Origin: an uncultured Rhodospirillales bacterium
GTDB taxonomy: Bacteria; Pseudomonadota; Alphaproteobacteria; Acetobacterales; Acetobacteraceae
NCBI GenBank assembly: GCA_903928895.1
Contig: CAIYSR010000159.1
Span: 1-35,007, forward strand
Direction of reading: 5' to 3'
Length of the DNA: 35,007 bases
Under the pieces are notes generated by a model. The model did no database searches. It had not been told where the DNA came from and saw nothing but the letters and a program-made list of their open reading frames with translations. This document shows, piece by piece, positions 1-8,572 of the stretch; position 1 is the stretch's first letter, and each line of letters begins with the position of its first letter. A program made the position numbers and the translations under genes.

Positions 1-174
1 CGATCTTGCCCGTGAGGAAAGAATTGATGGGCTTCGCCCGCCTCCGCACGCGAGATCGCGGGCTTCCAACTGAAGGTCAGTGATCCGGCCGCTTAAATGA
101 ATGGGGTCCAGGGGCCTACGGCCCTTGGCCGGCGGAGCCTGCCTTGTTCGCTTCGCTTTCACCCGATTGCCCTG
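1..174. repeat. Intergenic repeat S, copy 1 (right half, cut by window edge)
   Basis: This stretch matches 25894-26067 in the same orientation with only four mismatches (near 116, 142, 157 and 167). It holds a 9-bp hairpin with a 3-nt loop at 108-128 and a short GGGC/GCCC hairpin near 29-39. The second copy is preceded by an inverted, diverged arm, so the matching left arm of this copy probably lies outside the window. Small open frames across it (for example from 97) are translations of the repeat and not genes. I see no gene here. Confidence 0.9.
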
Positions 175-195
175 GCGCGCCGCGTCGGTCCAACG

Positions 196-229
196 AAAAG
201 GGGCGCGGAAGGTTTCCCTTCCGCGCCCC
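196..229 (-). terminator. Rho-independent terminator of fusA
   Basis: A perfect 13-bp GC-rich inverted repeat (200-212 with 217-229) encloses a 4-nt loop that reads GAAA, a GNRA tetraloop, on the minus strand. The stem is followed on that strand by TTTTCGTT. It lies 22 bases beyond the fusA stop codon and in the right orientation. This is the clearest intrinsic terminator in the window. Confidence 0.9.
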
Positions 230-251
230 ATCTCGCATCAGTCATGCCGGC

Positions 252-2339
252 TCAGGCGGACTTCGCCATGATCTCGTCGGCGATGTTGCGCGGCACCGGA
301 TCGTAGTGATGGAACTGCATGGTGAAGGAGGCGCGCCCCTTGGTCATCGAGCGCAGATCGGAGATGTAGCCGAACATTTCCTTCAGCGGCACATGGGCGC
401 GGACCATCACCGTCGAACCCGAGCTCTCCTGGTTCTGGATCTGGCCGCGGCGGCGGTTGAGATCGCCCACGCAGTCGCCCACGTGATCGTTCGGGGTGGT
501 CACTTCGACGTCCATGATCGGTTCGAGAATGATCGGGCCGGCCTTCTTCATGCCCTCGCGGAAGCAGGCCTTGGCGGCGATTTCGAACGCGAGCGCGCTC
601 GAGTCGACGTCATGGTACTTGCCGTCGATCAGCGTGTACTTGAAGTCCACCGTCTGGAACCCGGCGAGCACGCCGGTATCGGCCTGCACCCGGATGCCCT
701 TTTCGACCGCCGGGATGTATTCCTTCGGCACCGTGCCGCCGACCACCTTGTTCTCGAAGGCGACGCCGGCGTTGCGCTCCTGCGGCTCGAAGACGATCTT
801 GACTTCGGCGTACTGGCCCGAGCCGCCCGACTGCTTCTTGTGGGTGTAGGTCTCGGTGTGCGACTTGCTGATGGTCTCGCGATAGGCCACCTGCGGCGCG
901 CCGATGTTGGCGTCGACGCCGTATTCGCGCTTCAACCGGTCGATGATGATCTCGAGATGCAGCTCGCCCATGCCGGACAGGATGGTCTGGCCGGTCTCCT
1001 GGTCGGTCTTGAGGCGCAGCGAGGGGTCCTCGGAGGCCAGCTTCTGCAGCCCGAGCGTCATCTTCTCGACGCCGTCCTTGGTCTTGGGCTCGACCGAGAT
1101 GTCGATCACCGGTACCGGGAACGCCATCCGCTCCAGCACCACCGGATCATCGGCGGAGGCCAGCGTGTCACCGGTCACGGTGTCCTTCAGGCCGACGAAG
1201 GCCGCGATGTCGCCGGCCGAGACTTCCTTGATCTCGGCGCGCTTGTCGGCATGCATCTGGAACATGCGGCCGACGCGTTCCTTCTCGTCCTTGGTGGTGT
1301 TCATCACCGTGTCGCCGCTGCGCAGCGTGCCGGCATAGACGCGCACGAAGGTCAGCGCGCCGTATTTGTCATTGATGATCTTGAAGGCGAGGCCGGCGAA
1401 CGGGGCGTTGGGATCGGCCTTGATCCGGCGGCGGTCGGAATGCTCGCCGTCCTCTTCGCCCTCGCCCGCGGCGATGGAGATGCCAGGCACATCGATCGGG
1501 CTCGGCAGATAGTCGAGCACCGCGTCGAGCAGCGGCTGGACGCCCTTGTTCTTGAACGCCGTGCCGCACAGCACCGGGCGGAACGCGCCCGAGATGGTGC
1601 CGGTCTTGATCGCGCGCTTGAGGGTCTCGACCTTGACGTCGCCGTGCTCGAAATACTCTTCCATGCCGGCGTCGTCGACCGACAACGCGGTGTCGAGCAG
1701 CAGCTGGCGGTATTCGGCGGCCTGCTCGGCCAGCTCCTCGGGGATCGGCTCGTCATGATACTTCGCGCCGAGCTCGCCGCCTTCCCAGATGATCGCCTTC
1801 ATCTCGATCAGGTCGACCACGCCGAGGAACTTGTCCTCGATCCCGATCGGCAGCTGCAGCGGCAGCGCCACGATGTCGAGCTTCTCCTTCAGCGTGGCGA
1901 AGGCGCGGTAGAAGTCGGCGCCGGTGCGGTCGAGCTTGTTGATGAAGATGATGCGCGGCACGTTGTAGCGGTCGGCCAGGCGCCAGTTGGTTTCGGACTG
2001 CGGCTGCACCCCGGCGACGCCCTCGATGATGAACACCGCGCCGTCGAGCACGCGCAAGCTGCGGTTCACTTCGATGTTGAAGTCGATATGGCCGGGGGTG
2101 TCGATGATGTTGATGCGGTGGTCCTTCCACTCGCAGGTCACCGCCGCCGAGGTGATCGTGATGCCGCGCTCACGCTCCTGCGCCATGTAGTCGGTCGTGG
2201 TGTTGCCGTCGTGCACTTCACCGATCTTGTGCGACACGCCGGTGTAATACAGGATCCGCTCGGTCGTCGTGGTCTTGCCGGCATCGATATGCGCGGTGAT
2301 GCCGATATTGCGGATCTTCTCGAGCTCGGTAATAGCCAC
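252..2339 (-). CDS. fusA: Translation elongation factor G (stand-alone copy)
   Basis: EF-G is the ribosomal translocase GTPase. The 695-residue product has the G1 loop AHIDAGKT (16-23), switch II DTPGH (80-84) and NKLD (134-137). Domains II to V follow at normal length, including the GMGELHLEI and [10 protein letters not shown] regions. I start it at GTG 2339: a GGAGG ends 5 nt upstream, and the ATG four codons earlier would place that Shine-Dalgarno inside the gene. The usual rpsL-rpsG-fusA-tuf neighbours are absent on both sides within the window. The region after switch I reads [17 protein letters not shown], where the common alphaproteobacterial form has GAATMD(W/Y)M. A second EF-G paralogue is therefore possible, but that needs a whole-genome view. 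The family call is certain; the paralogue status is inference. Confidence 0.97.
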   Translation of the reverse strand: MAITELEKIRNIGITAHIDAGKTTTTERILYYTGVSHKIGEVHDGNTTTDYMAQERERGITITSAAVTCEWKDHRINIIDTPGHIDFNIEVNRSLRVLDGAVFIIEGVAGVQPQSETNWRLADRYNVPRIIFINKLDRTGADFYRAFATLKEKLDIVALPLQLPIGIEDKFLGVVDLIEMKAIIWEGGELGAKYHDEPIPEELAEQAAEYRQLLLDTALSVDDAGMEEYFEHGDVKVETLKRAIKTGTISGAFRPVLCGTAFKNKGVQPLLDAVLDYLPSPIDVPGISIAAGEGEEDGEHSDRRRIKADPNAPFAGLAFKIINDKYGALTFVRVYAGTLRSGDTVMNTTKDEKERVGRMFQMHADKRAEIKEVSAGDIAAFVGLKDTVTGDTLASADDPVVLERMAFPVPVIDISVEPKTKDGVEKMTLGLQKLASEDPSLRLKTDQETGQTILSGMGELHLEIIIDRLKREYGVDANIGAPQVAYRETISKSHTETYTHKKQSGGSGQYAEVKIVFEPQERNAGVAFENKVVGGTVPKEYIPAVEKGIRVQADTGVLAGFQTVDFKYTLIDGKYHDVDSSALAFEIAAKACFREGMKKAGPIILEPIMDVEVTTPNDHVGDCVGDLNRRRGQIQNQESSGSTVMVRAHVPLKEMFGYISDLRSMTKGRASFTMQFHHYDPVPRNIADEIMAKSA

Positions 2340-2637
2340 GAAGGCCTCCATCTGCCCCGGCGGAAGGGGCGTTTCTGCCCCAGGCCAACGTCACCCGGGG
2401 GGGTCAAACTCAACAGGGGGACAAAACACAACGGGCGCGGCAAGGCCCCCTGCCCTGCGCACCCACGGCCCGACGCCATCGCCGACCTGATTCGCGCCGT
2501 GAAATGCCCTTCTGCCGGGCGTTTTGCAAGCACCTATTGCCTCCACCCGCCCGACCGCCGAGCATGGCTGCCCGCCGCCCGCGGCCTTGCCGAATTTTCA
2601 TGCCCCGGCGCGGCCAACCCGGGGTAGGATTCCCGCC

Positions 2638-3933
2638 ATGGACACGCCAGCAGCCCACGCCCTGATCCGCTTCGGCCTCGGCCGCCGGGGCGGCGAGCCG
2701 CTGCCGGCCGCCCCCCACGCGTGGCTCGCCCGCCAGTTGGAAGGCCCCGACCCCGCCTTCGCCGCCCCCTGCCACAGCGCCGCCGAGGGCGTCCTTGCCA
2801 TCCGCGCCTTCAACATGCGCCAGGTGACCGGCGCCACTGACAACCCGGTGCGCGAGATTTTTCGCGCCGACACCGCCGCCGCCATCGAAACCCTGCTCAC
2901 CACCGAGTCCCCCTTCCGCGAACGCCTAGTCTGGTTCTGGGCCAACCACTTCACCGTCAGCACCCGTCGCCCGCTGGTTGCGGCCCTCGTCAACAGCCAT
3001 ATCCGCGACGCCATCCGCCCGCATGTCACCGGCCGCTTCGCCGACATGCTGCACGCCGTGATGCGTCACCCCGCGATGCTTTTCTATCTCGACAACCAGG
3101 CCTCCATCGGGCCCGACAGTCAGGCCGGCAAGCGCCAGCGCAAGGGTCTCAACGAGAACCTCGCCCGCGAATGTCTTGAACTCCACACCGTCACGCCGGC
3201 GGCGAAATACAGCCAGGCCGACGTTACCGCCTTCGCCCGCGTCCTGACCGGCTGGTCGATCGCCTACGAGCCCGCCAACAACCCGGGCTTCATCTACCGC
3301 GCCAACGCCCATGAACCGGGCGCCCAGATCGTGATGGGCCAGAGCTGGGACGGCGGCGAGGCTGCCGGCCTCGCCGCGCTGACCTGGCTCGGCCACCACC
3401 CCGCGACCTATCACAACATCGCCATCAAACTGGTGCGCCACTTCACCGCCGACACCCCGGCGCCCGCCGCCGTCGCCGCCATCGAAACCGTGCTTCGCCG
3501 CACCGACGGCGACCTCAAGGCGGCCAGCCTCGCGCTCCTCGACCTCAAGGAGGCGTGGCAGCCCCTGACCAAGCTGCGCACCCCGTTCGACTACGTCCTC
3601 GCCGTCGTCCGCGCACTCGACCTGCCACCCGGCAACCGGCCCGACATCAACGCCATCATGGGCGGCCTCGGCCAGTCCCTGCACAACGCCCCGCTGCCCA
3701 ACGGTTGGTCCGACGTCGCACCCGACTGGGCGGCGCCCGAGGCCATGCTGCGCCGGATCGACTGGGCCTACGCGGTTGCCGCCCGTACCAAGGCGCTCGA
3801 TCCGGTCGCCACCGCCGAGAGCAGCCTCGGGCCGCTACTGCCCGCGGCCACCCGCGAACAGATCGCCCGCGCCGGCTCCCACCGCGAGGCGATGACCCTG
3901 CTGCTCGCCGCGCCCGAATTCCAGCGCCGCTGA
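2638..3933 (+). CDS. DUF1800 family protein
   Basis: A 431-residue member of the DUF1800 family, whose biochemical function is not established. Family landmarks are visible: WFWANHFTVS (99-108), HPAMLFYLDNQASIGP (144-159), LNENLARECLELHT (171-184, where most members have ELLELHT) and the ADVTAFARVLTGW segment after it. No signal peptide is apparent at the chosen ATG. An earlier in-frame ATG at 2524 would add 38 residues of non-family, proline-rich sequence, so I reject it. The gene is 11 nt ahead of a DUF1501 gene. DUF1800-DUF1501 is a recurrent bacterial pair, and the arrangement suggests that the two proteins act together. Confidence 0.9.
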   Translation: MDTPAAHALIRFGLGRRGGEPLPAAPHAWLARQLEGPDPAFAAPCHSAAEGVLAIRAFNMRQVTGATDNPVREIFRADTAAAIETLLTTESPFRERLVWFWANHFTVSTRRPLVAALVNSHIRDAIRPHVTGRFADMLHAVMRHPAMLFYLDNQASIGPDSQAGKRQRKGLNENLARECLELHTVTPAAKYSQADVTAFARVLTGWSIAYEPANNPGFIYRANAHEPGAQIVMGQSWDGGEAAGLAALTWLGHHPATYHNIAIKLVRHFTADTPAPAAVAAIETVLRRTDGDLKAASLALLDLKEAWQPLTKLRTPFDYVLAVVRALDLPPGNRPDINAIMGGLGQSLHNAPLPNGWSDVAPDWAAPEAMLRRIDWAYAVAARTKALDPVATAESSLGPLLPAATREQIARAGSHREAMTLLLAAPEFQRR

Positions 3934-3944
3934 CGGAGACCGCC

Positions 3945-5153
3945 ATGCCCGCCCCCACCCGCCGCGCCACCCTTCTCGGCCTCGCAAGCAGCCTCTCCGC
4001 CGCCGGCCTCGGCTTCGGCCGCTGCAATCTCGCCTTCGCCGCCGCCGCCACCGAGCAGCGCTTCGTCGTCATCCTCCTGCGCGGCGCCCTCGACGGGCTC
4101 GCCGCCGTCCAGCCCTACGGCGACAAGGCGCTGGCCGGACTGCGCGGCGAGCTCCTCCTGCCCGAGCCCGGCCACGGCACCGACAAGGACCGCGCTTTGC
4201 TCGACCTCGGAGGCTTCCACGGCCTGCACCCTGCGCTGGCCGGCATGCATGCGCTCTACCAGGCCAATGAACTCGCCGTCGTTCACGCCGTCGCCGGCTC
4301 CTACCGCAGCCGTAGCCATTTCGACGCCCAGGACTATCTCGAATCGGGCGCCGAGCACCGCATGAACAGCGGCTGGCTCAACCGCGCCGCGGCCTTGCTC
4401 CCCGCCCGCCCCGGCGGCTCCGACACCGCCCTTTCGGTGGGCGCCTCCGTCGCGCTTCTGCTGCGCGGCCCTGCCCCGGTCGGCACCTGGCTGCCGCAAT
4501 CCTTTGCCCAGCCCGACCCTGCTCTCTATCGGGCCCTGGCCGCCCTGCATCACGCCGATGCCATCACCGGCCCCGCTGTCACCAATGGCCTGCGCGAGCG
4601 CGGCTTCACCGAGGCGGTACTGAACGGCACCGAGCCGCCGAAGGACAAGTACAGCTTCCCCAATCTCGCCCGCGCCGCCGGCAAGCTGCTCGCCGCCGCC
4701 GACGGCCCACGCATCGCCGCCCTCGAGATCGGTGGATGGGACACCCATGCCGGCCAGAAGGGGCGCCTGCCCGGCGTTCTCGCGACCCTCGACAACGGCA
4801 TCATCGGCCTCAAGGAGGGTCTCGGCGCCGCCTGGAGCCGCACCGCCGTTCTGGTGATGACCGAGTTCGGCCGCACCGTGCGCGTCAACGGCACCAACGG
4901 CACCGATCACGGCACCGGCGGCGTTGCCTTCCTTGCCGGCGGTGCGATCGCCGGCGGCCGTATCCTCGGCACCTGGCCCGGCCTGGCGCCGGATCACTTG
5001 TTCGAAAACCGCGACCTCGCCCCCACCACCGACCTGCGGAGCCTCGCCAAGGGCCTGCTCGCCGGCCATTTCAACCTGCAAGCCGCCCGCCTCGCCCCCG
5101 TCTTCCCCGACAGCGACGCCGCCGCCCCGATGAAGAACCTGCTGCGCACCTGA
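3945..5153 (+). CDS. DUF1501 family protein, Tat-exported
   Basis: A 402-residue DUF1501 protein, a family related to the alkaline phosphatase/sulfatase fold and of unknown activity. The N-terminus has a twin-arginine motif (TRRATLL), a hydrophobic stretch and a probable cleavage site near AFAAAA, so export by Tat is likely. Family motifs are present: VVILLRGALDGLAAV early, SHFDAQDYLESG, LEIGGWDTHAGQ and VLVMTEFGRTVR followed by GTDHGTGGVAF. The ATG at 3945 follows GGAGACCGCC, 11 nt after the DUF1800 stop, so the two are surely one operon. Codons end mostly in C, like the flanking genes. Confidence 0.92.
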   Translation: MPAPTRRATLLGLASSLSAAGLGFGRCNLAFAAAATEQRFVVILLRGALDGLAAVQPYGDKALAGLRGELLLPEPGHGTDKDRALLDLGGFHGLHPALAGMHALYQANELAVVHAVAGSYRSRSHFDAQDYLESGAEHRMNSGWLNRAAALLPARPGGSDTALSVGASVALLLRGPAPVGTWLPQSFAQPDPALYRALAALHHADAITGPAVTNGLRERGFTEAVLNGTEPPKDKYSFPNLARAAGKLLAAADGPRIAALEIGGWDTHAGQKGRLPGVLATLDNGIIGLKEGLGAAWSRTAVLVMTEFGRTVRVNGTNGTDHGTGGVAFLAGGAIAGGRILGTWPGLAPDHLFENRDLAPTTDLRSLAKGLLAGHFNLQAARLAPVFPDSDAAAPMKNLLRT

Positions 5154-5215
5154 CCTTGCCGAGCCCGCCCGGGCGGGACATCGTGGCGCCAACAACCCCC
5201 GGGGGAACCAGCACC

Positions 5216-6535
5216 ATGACCCACATCCTGCCGGGCCTGCTCGGCCTTGCCTTGCTCGCCCTCGCCGCCGCCCCTTCCGCCGCCGAGCCCGCCCGCTTCG
5301 TCGCCGCCTGGACCGGCTCCGTCCAGGGTCCCTACCCCGTCGGCAATCCGACCGCCCAGCCTGACCTCCGCTTCGCCCTGCACGATCCCGCCCGCGGCGC
5401 CTCCAACCAGTCCTTCCGCCTCATTGTGCGGCCCGACATCTGGGGCAACCAGACCCGCATCCGCCTCTCCAACGCCTTCGGCACCCGGCCGGTCACCTTC
5501 GAGGCGGTCCATATCGGGCTGCAACTCAGCGGCAGCGCCCTGGTCCACGGCACCAACCGCCCCGTCACGTTCGCAGGCAAGCACAGCGTCACCGTCGCCC
5601 CCGGCGCCCATGTCCTGTCCGACCCGGTCAGCCTGCCCTTCGTCCCCAACCCCAACCTCACCCTCCTCGCCGGCCGCCGCCTCGCAATCTCCTTCCATGT
5701 CGCCGGCGAGAGCGGCCCGATGACCTGGCACGCCAAGGCCCTCACCACCTCGTACATCGCCCCGCCCGGCACTCCGCCGCGCGGCGCCGAGGAGGCCGAG
5801 ACCGGTTTCCCGTTCTCCACCACCTCCTGGTATTTCCTCGACGCGGTCGAAATGTCCGCCCCACCCGGCACCAAGGCTGTCGTTGCTCTGGGCGACAGCA
5901 TCACCGATGGCACCGCCTCCACCCTCAACGGCGACGACCGCTGGCCCGATGTCTTCGCCCGCCGCCTGCACGGCATCTACGGCCAGCGCTTCGCCGTGGT
6001 GAATGCCGGCATCGGCGGCAACCAGGTCACCGGCCCGGCCGAGTACGGCCCGGCCCGCCCCGCCAATGGCGGCCCCTCCGCCCTCGCCCGCCTGGAGCGC
6101 GACGTCATCAGCCTCGGCCAGGTCGGCGCCGTGATCTGGCTCGAAGGGATCAACGATCTCGGCACCGGCGGCGCCAGCGCTGCCGCCGTCGAAGCCGGCG
6201 TGCGCGAGGGCGTCAAGCGCCTGCGCGCCCGCATCCCCGGCGTGCGCATCTTCATGGCCACCCTGACCTCGGCGCTGCACAGCACACCAAGCCACGGCAC
6301 GCCCGAGGTCGAGGCCCGGCGGCAGGCCTATAACCGCTTCATCCGCACCACCGACATCTTCGACGGCGTGCTGGACTTCGACGCCATCACCATCGACCCT
6401 GCGACCGGCGAACTGAAGCCCGAGTTCCAACCCAATTCCTCCACCGGCGGCCCTGGCGACAAACTCCACCCCAACCGCGCCGGGTACCTGGTCATGGGAC
6501 ACGCCATCGAACCCAAAACCATCGTCGGCAAATAG
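5216..6535 (+). CDS. Secreted SGNH/GDSL-type hydrolase
   Basis: A 439-residue exported esterase/lipase-like protein. A Sec signal peptide covers about residues 1-23, ending APSAAE. An N-terminal beta-rich region (about 25-215) precedes the SGNH domain. The catalytic blocks are visible: ALGDSITDG with nucleophile Ser228, IGGNQ (oxyanion Gly/Asn, 266-270), EGINDLG (Asn313) and DKLH with Asp415 and His418. The ATG at 5216 lies behind GGGGGAA. The gene is 62 nt after the DUF1501 stop on the same strand and shares its C-ending codon bias, so it may be the third gene of that operon. The substrate is unknown; ester-linked polysaccharide or lipid would fit the family. Confidence 0.9.
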   Translation: MTHILPGLLGLALLALAAAPSAAEPARFVAAWTGSVQGPYPVGNPTAQPDLRFALHDPARGASNQSFRLIVRPDIWGNQTRIRLSNAFGTRPVTFEAVHIGLQLSGSALVHGTNRPVTFAGKHSVTVAPGAHVLSDPVSLPFVPNPNLTLLAGRRLAISFHVAGESGPMTWHAKALTTSYIAPPGTPPRGAEEAETGFPFSTTSWYFLDAVEMSAPPGTKAVVALGDSITDGTASTLNGDDRWPDVFARRLHGIYGQRFAVVNAGIGGNQVTGPAEYGPARPANGGPSALARLERDVISLGQVGAVIWLEGINDLGTGGASAAAVEAGVREGVKRLRARIPGVRIFMATLTSALHSTPSHGTPEVEARRQAYNRFIRTTDIFDGVLDFDAITIDPATGELKPEFQPNSSTGGPGDKLHPNRAGYLVMGHAIEPKTIVGK

Positions 6536-6539
6536 ACAC

Positions 6540-6556
6540 CCGCCGTCCATCGGCGG
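6540..6556 (+). terminator. Weak hairpin after the SGNH hydrolase gene
   Basis: CCGCCG (6540-6545) pairs with CGGCGG (6551-6556) around a 5-nt loop, 4 nt after the stop codon. Only TTGATCG follows, with no T tract, so termination would be weak or Rho-dependent. The sequence just after it (ATCGCGCGCCGGG) resembles part of repeat R, and the hairpin could instead be a decayed repeat. Confidence 0.3.
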
Positions 6557-6699
6557 TTGATCGCGCGCCGGGCTGGCCGGCGCCGCCGCGCTGAACGCTC
6601 GTGGCATCGGCGCGTCCAGCGGTCGTCGCTGACACGGGCGCATGCCTTCGCGTCTCGTCGCCCCCCCTGGCCGCTTTGCGCTCTGGGAGGGTAGCGAAG

Positions 6700-6737
6700 T
6701 TCGCGGAACCGGTTAGTCTGCGCCGGCACCCCGCGAA
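6700..6737 (+). promoter_or_regulatory. Leader hairpin ahead of the decarboxylase-like gene
   Basis: A perfect 7-bp stem, TTCGCGG (6700-6706) with CCGCGAA (6731-6737), encloses an inner CCGG/CCGG pairing (6709-6712 with 6723-6726). The right arm abuts the GAGGA ribosome-binding site (6738-6742) of the gene starting at 6747, so folding could affect initiation. No known riboswitch class is recognised. Confidence 0.3.
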
Positions 6738-6746
6738 GAGGATGAG

Positions 6747-7703
6747 ATGAAGCTGACAATCCGGCTCGCCTTGCGCGACTGGGACTACATGACGCCCCTC
6801 GTCCTCGGCGACGTCACCTCCAATCGCCTGGACGTGCGTGTCGACCGCGTGGCGGCGCTCCCAGACGATCTCGCGACCAGTGTCGAGTACGACGCGAGCG
6901 AAATGTCGCTCAGCCGATACACCACGGCGTGGGCGCGCGGCGAGACGGGAGTGTTCGGTGTGCCGAACTTCATCATGCGCGGTTTTCGCCATCGCTGCGT
7001 GATCACGGCGCGCGACAGCAGACTGACCCGGCTCGCCGACCTGCGGGGACGGCGGATCGGTCTCGCGGGATGGCAGGATTCGGGCAATACCTGGACCCGG
7101 GCGGCATTGGAGCATGACGGCGTCGGCATCGAGGATGCGCACTGGATCGTCGGCCGTCTGTCGCCCGACCATCCGAGCATCGACCGCGTCGGCCGCTACG
7201 CTCGGCCCGGCCGGATCGAGACGCTGCCGGGCGATCCGCCGATCCTCGATCTGTTGCTGGAGGGCAAGCTCGACGCCGTGTTCACGCCGTTCATGCCCGA
7301 CGGGTTCTACGGCCGGGACGCCCGGTACCGCCATCTCGTCGCCGATTTGCGCGCCGCCGAGCGCGCCTATTTCGCCGCCGTCGGCTACGTGCCGGGCATC
7401 CATGTTCTTGGCATCAAGGCCGATCTGGCGCGGCAGCACCCTTGGCTGGCGCAAGAACTGAGCGACTTGATCGATGCCTCCCAGCGCCTCTGGCACGACA
7501 AGCGCTGCCGCTACGCCGACACCACGCCTTGGATCATCGACGAACTCGGCCAGTGCGCGCGCGACCTGCCGGAGCGGTGGAACGCCAGCGGTCTCGAGGC
7601 CAATCGCCGAATGGTCGCAGCCTTTATCGAGCAGGCCCGCCACCAGGGCCTGATGGACACCGACATTACGCCCGACACTCTGTTTCCCGCCTGTACCGTC
7701 TAA
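6747..7703 (+). CDS. 4,5-dihydroxyphthalate decarboxylase-like protein
   Basis: A 318-residue protein of the family that includes 4,5-dihydroxyphthalate decarboxylase, which has a periplasmic-binding-protein (NMT1-like) fold. Supporting segments are DASEMSLSRYTTAWARGE, VPNFIMRGFRHRCV, LADLRGRRIGLAGWQDSGN and the AHWIVG region. There is no signal peptide, which fits a cytoplasmic enzyme better than a binding protein. The start at 6747 is behind GAGGA; an overlapping ATG at 6742 is out of frame. The gene is 12 nt ahead of a polar-amino-acid importer, so substrate import followed by decarboxylation is a reasonable idea. The real substrate is unknown, and many relatives are annotated only as ABC substrate-binding proteins. 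Confidence 0.75.
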   Translation: MKLTIRLALRDWDYMTPLVLGDVTSNRLDVRVDRVAALPDDLATSVEYDASEMSLSRYTTAWARGETGVFGVPNFIMRGFRHRCVITARDSRLTRLADLRGRRIGLAGWQDSGNTWTRAALEHDGVGIEDAHWIVGRLSPDHPSIDRVGRYARPGRIETLPGDPPILDLLLEGKLDAVFTPFMPDGFYGRDARYRHLVADLRAAERAYFAAVGYVPGIHVLGIKADLARQHPWLAQELSDLIDASQRLWHDKRCRYADTTPWIIDELGQCARDLPERWNASGLEANRRMVAAFIEQARHQGLMDTDITPDTLFPACTV

Positions 7704-7715
7704 AGGAAAAACGCC

Positions 7716-8567
7716 ATGTTCGACCGGATCTTGCTGCTCGTCCTGCTGCTCGCCGCGGCGCCGGCGCTCGCCGAGCCGGACCAGGCGCTGCGCGCCCGGC
7801 TGCCCAGCGATATCGCAGCGGCCGGCAAGATGGTCTCGGTCAACAGCGGGTCGTTCCCGCCCTATGAGATCGTGGGTGATGGCAACACGCTTTCCGGCGC
7901 CAGCGCGGAGATCGACCATGCGATTGGTGCCCTGCTCGGCGTCAAGGTCGAGAACGTCACCGTCGGCAGCTTCGCCGCCCTGCTCACCGGCATCAAAGCC
8001 GGTCGCTACCAGTATGCCATGGGTCCGATCGGCGACTTCAAGTCGCGCCAGGACAGCGCCGATTTCGTCGACTATGTGCAGGAATATGTCATTTTTGCCG
8101 TCCAGAAAGGCAACCCCAAGCATATCGACAACCTCGCCTCCGCCTGCGGCAGCAAGGTCGCAGTCATGGCCGCGGGCTCGGCCGAGAAGGTGATCCTCGC
8201 CCAGGCCGAAGCCTGCAAGACCGCCGGCAAGCCTGCGCTCGAAGTGCAATCCTATACCGACCAGCCGACCTCGCTGCTGGCGGTGCGCTCGAAGCGCGCC
8301 GACGCCTTCTTCTCCTCCCAGGCACCGCTCACCTATTTTGTCGAACAGGCCAAGGGTGACCTTGAACTCGCCGCGGTCGGCCAGGCCAACGGCTTCGATG
8401 CCCTGGTCCAGGGTGCGGTGGTTCCGAAGGGCTCGCCCCTCGGCCCGCTGCTGCTCGACTGCATCCGCAAGCTCCAGGCCGACGGCACCTACGCCGCGAT
8501 CATGAAGAAATGGGGCCTGGAGAAGAACATGCTCGCCACCCCGGGGTTGAACCTGGCGAAGAACTAA
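7716..8567 (+). CDS. Family-3 (polar amino acid) ABC substrate-binding protein
   Basis: A 283-residue periplasmic binding protein of the bacterial family-3 (amino acid) type. The signal peptide covers about residues 1-19 (ends PALAEP). The mature part shows the typical pattern: an N-terminal SGSFPPYEIVGDG ligand-pocket segment, GASAEIDHAIGALLGVKVE, then FAALLTGIKAGRYQ and MGPIGDFKSRQDSADFVDY. It ends LQADGTYAAIMKKWGLE, a hallmark of the family C-terminus. It is followed at once by a permease and an ATPase of the same transporter class. The ligand cannot be read from the sequence. Confidence 0.92.
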   Translation: MFDRILLLVLLLAAAPALAEPDQALRARLPSDIAAAGKMVSVNSGSFPPYEIVGDGNTLSGASAEIDHAIGALLGVKVENVTVGSFAALLTGIKAGRYQYAMGPIGDFKSRQDSADFVDYVQEYVIFAVQKGNPKHIDNLASACGSKVAVMAAGSAEKVILAQAEACKTAGKPALEVQSYTDQPTSLLAVRSKRADAFFSSQAPLTYFVEQAKGDLELAAVGQANGFDALVQGAVVPKGSPLGPLLLDCIRKLQADGTYAAIMKKWGLEKNMLATPGLNLAKN

Positions 8568-8572
8568 CCGTT

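Noticed and set aside
144-2627. 827-codon plus-strand frame opposite EF-G
   Set aside because: A frame opposite a highly conserved gene in GC-rich DNA; its translation has no family features.
4994-6643. Long minus-strand frame opposite the SGNH hydrolase
   Set aside because: Glycine/aspartate-rich shadow of a C-ending-codon gene; similar shadows occur opposite 12363-14111, 20853-22481 and 29610-31253.
6540-6650. Possible third copy of repeat R
   Set aside because: Only about 13 bases (ATCGCGCGCCGGG) and a general GC-rich likeness are shared; the stems are not conserved.
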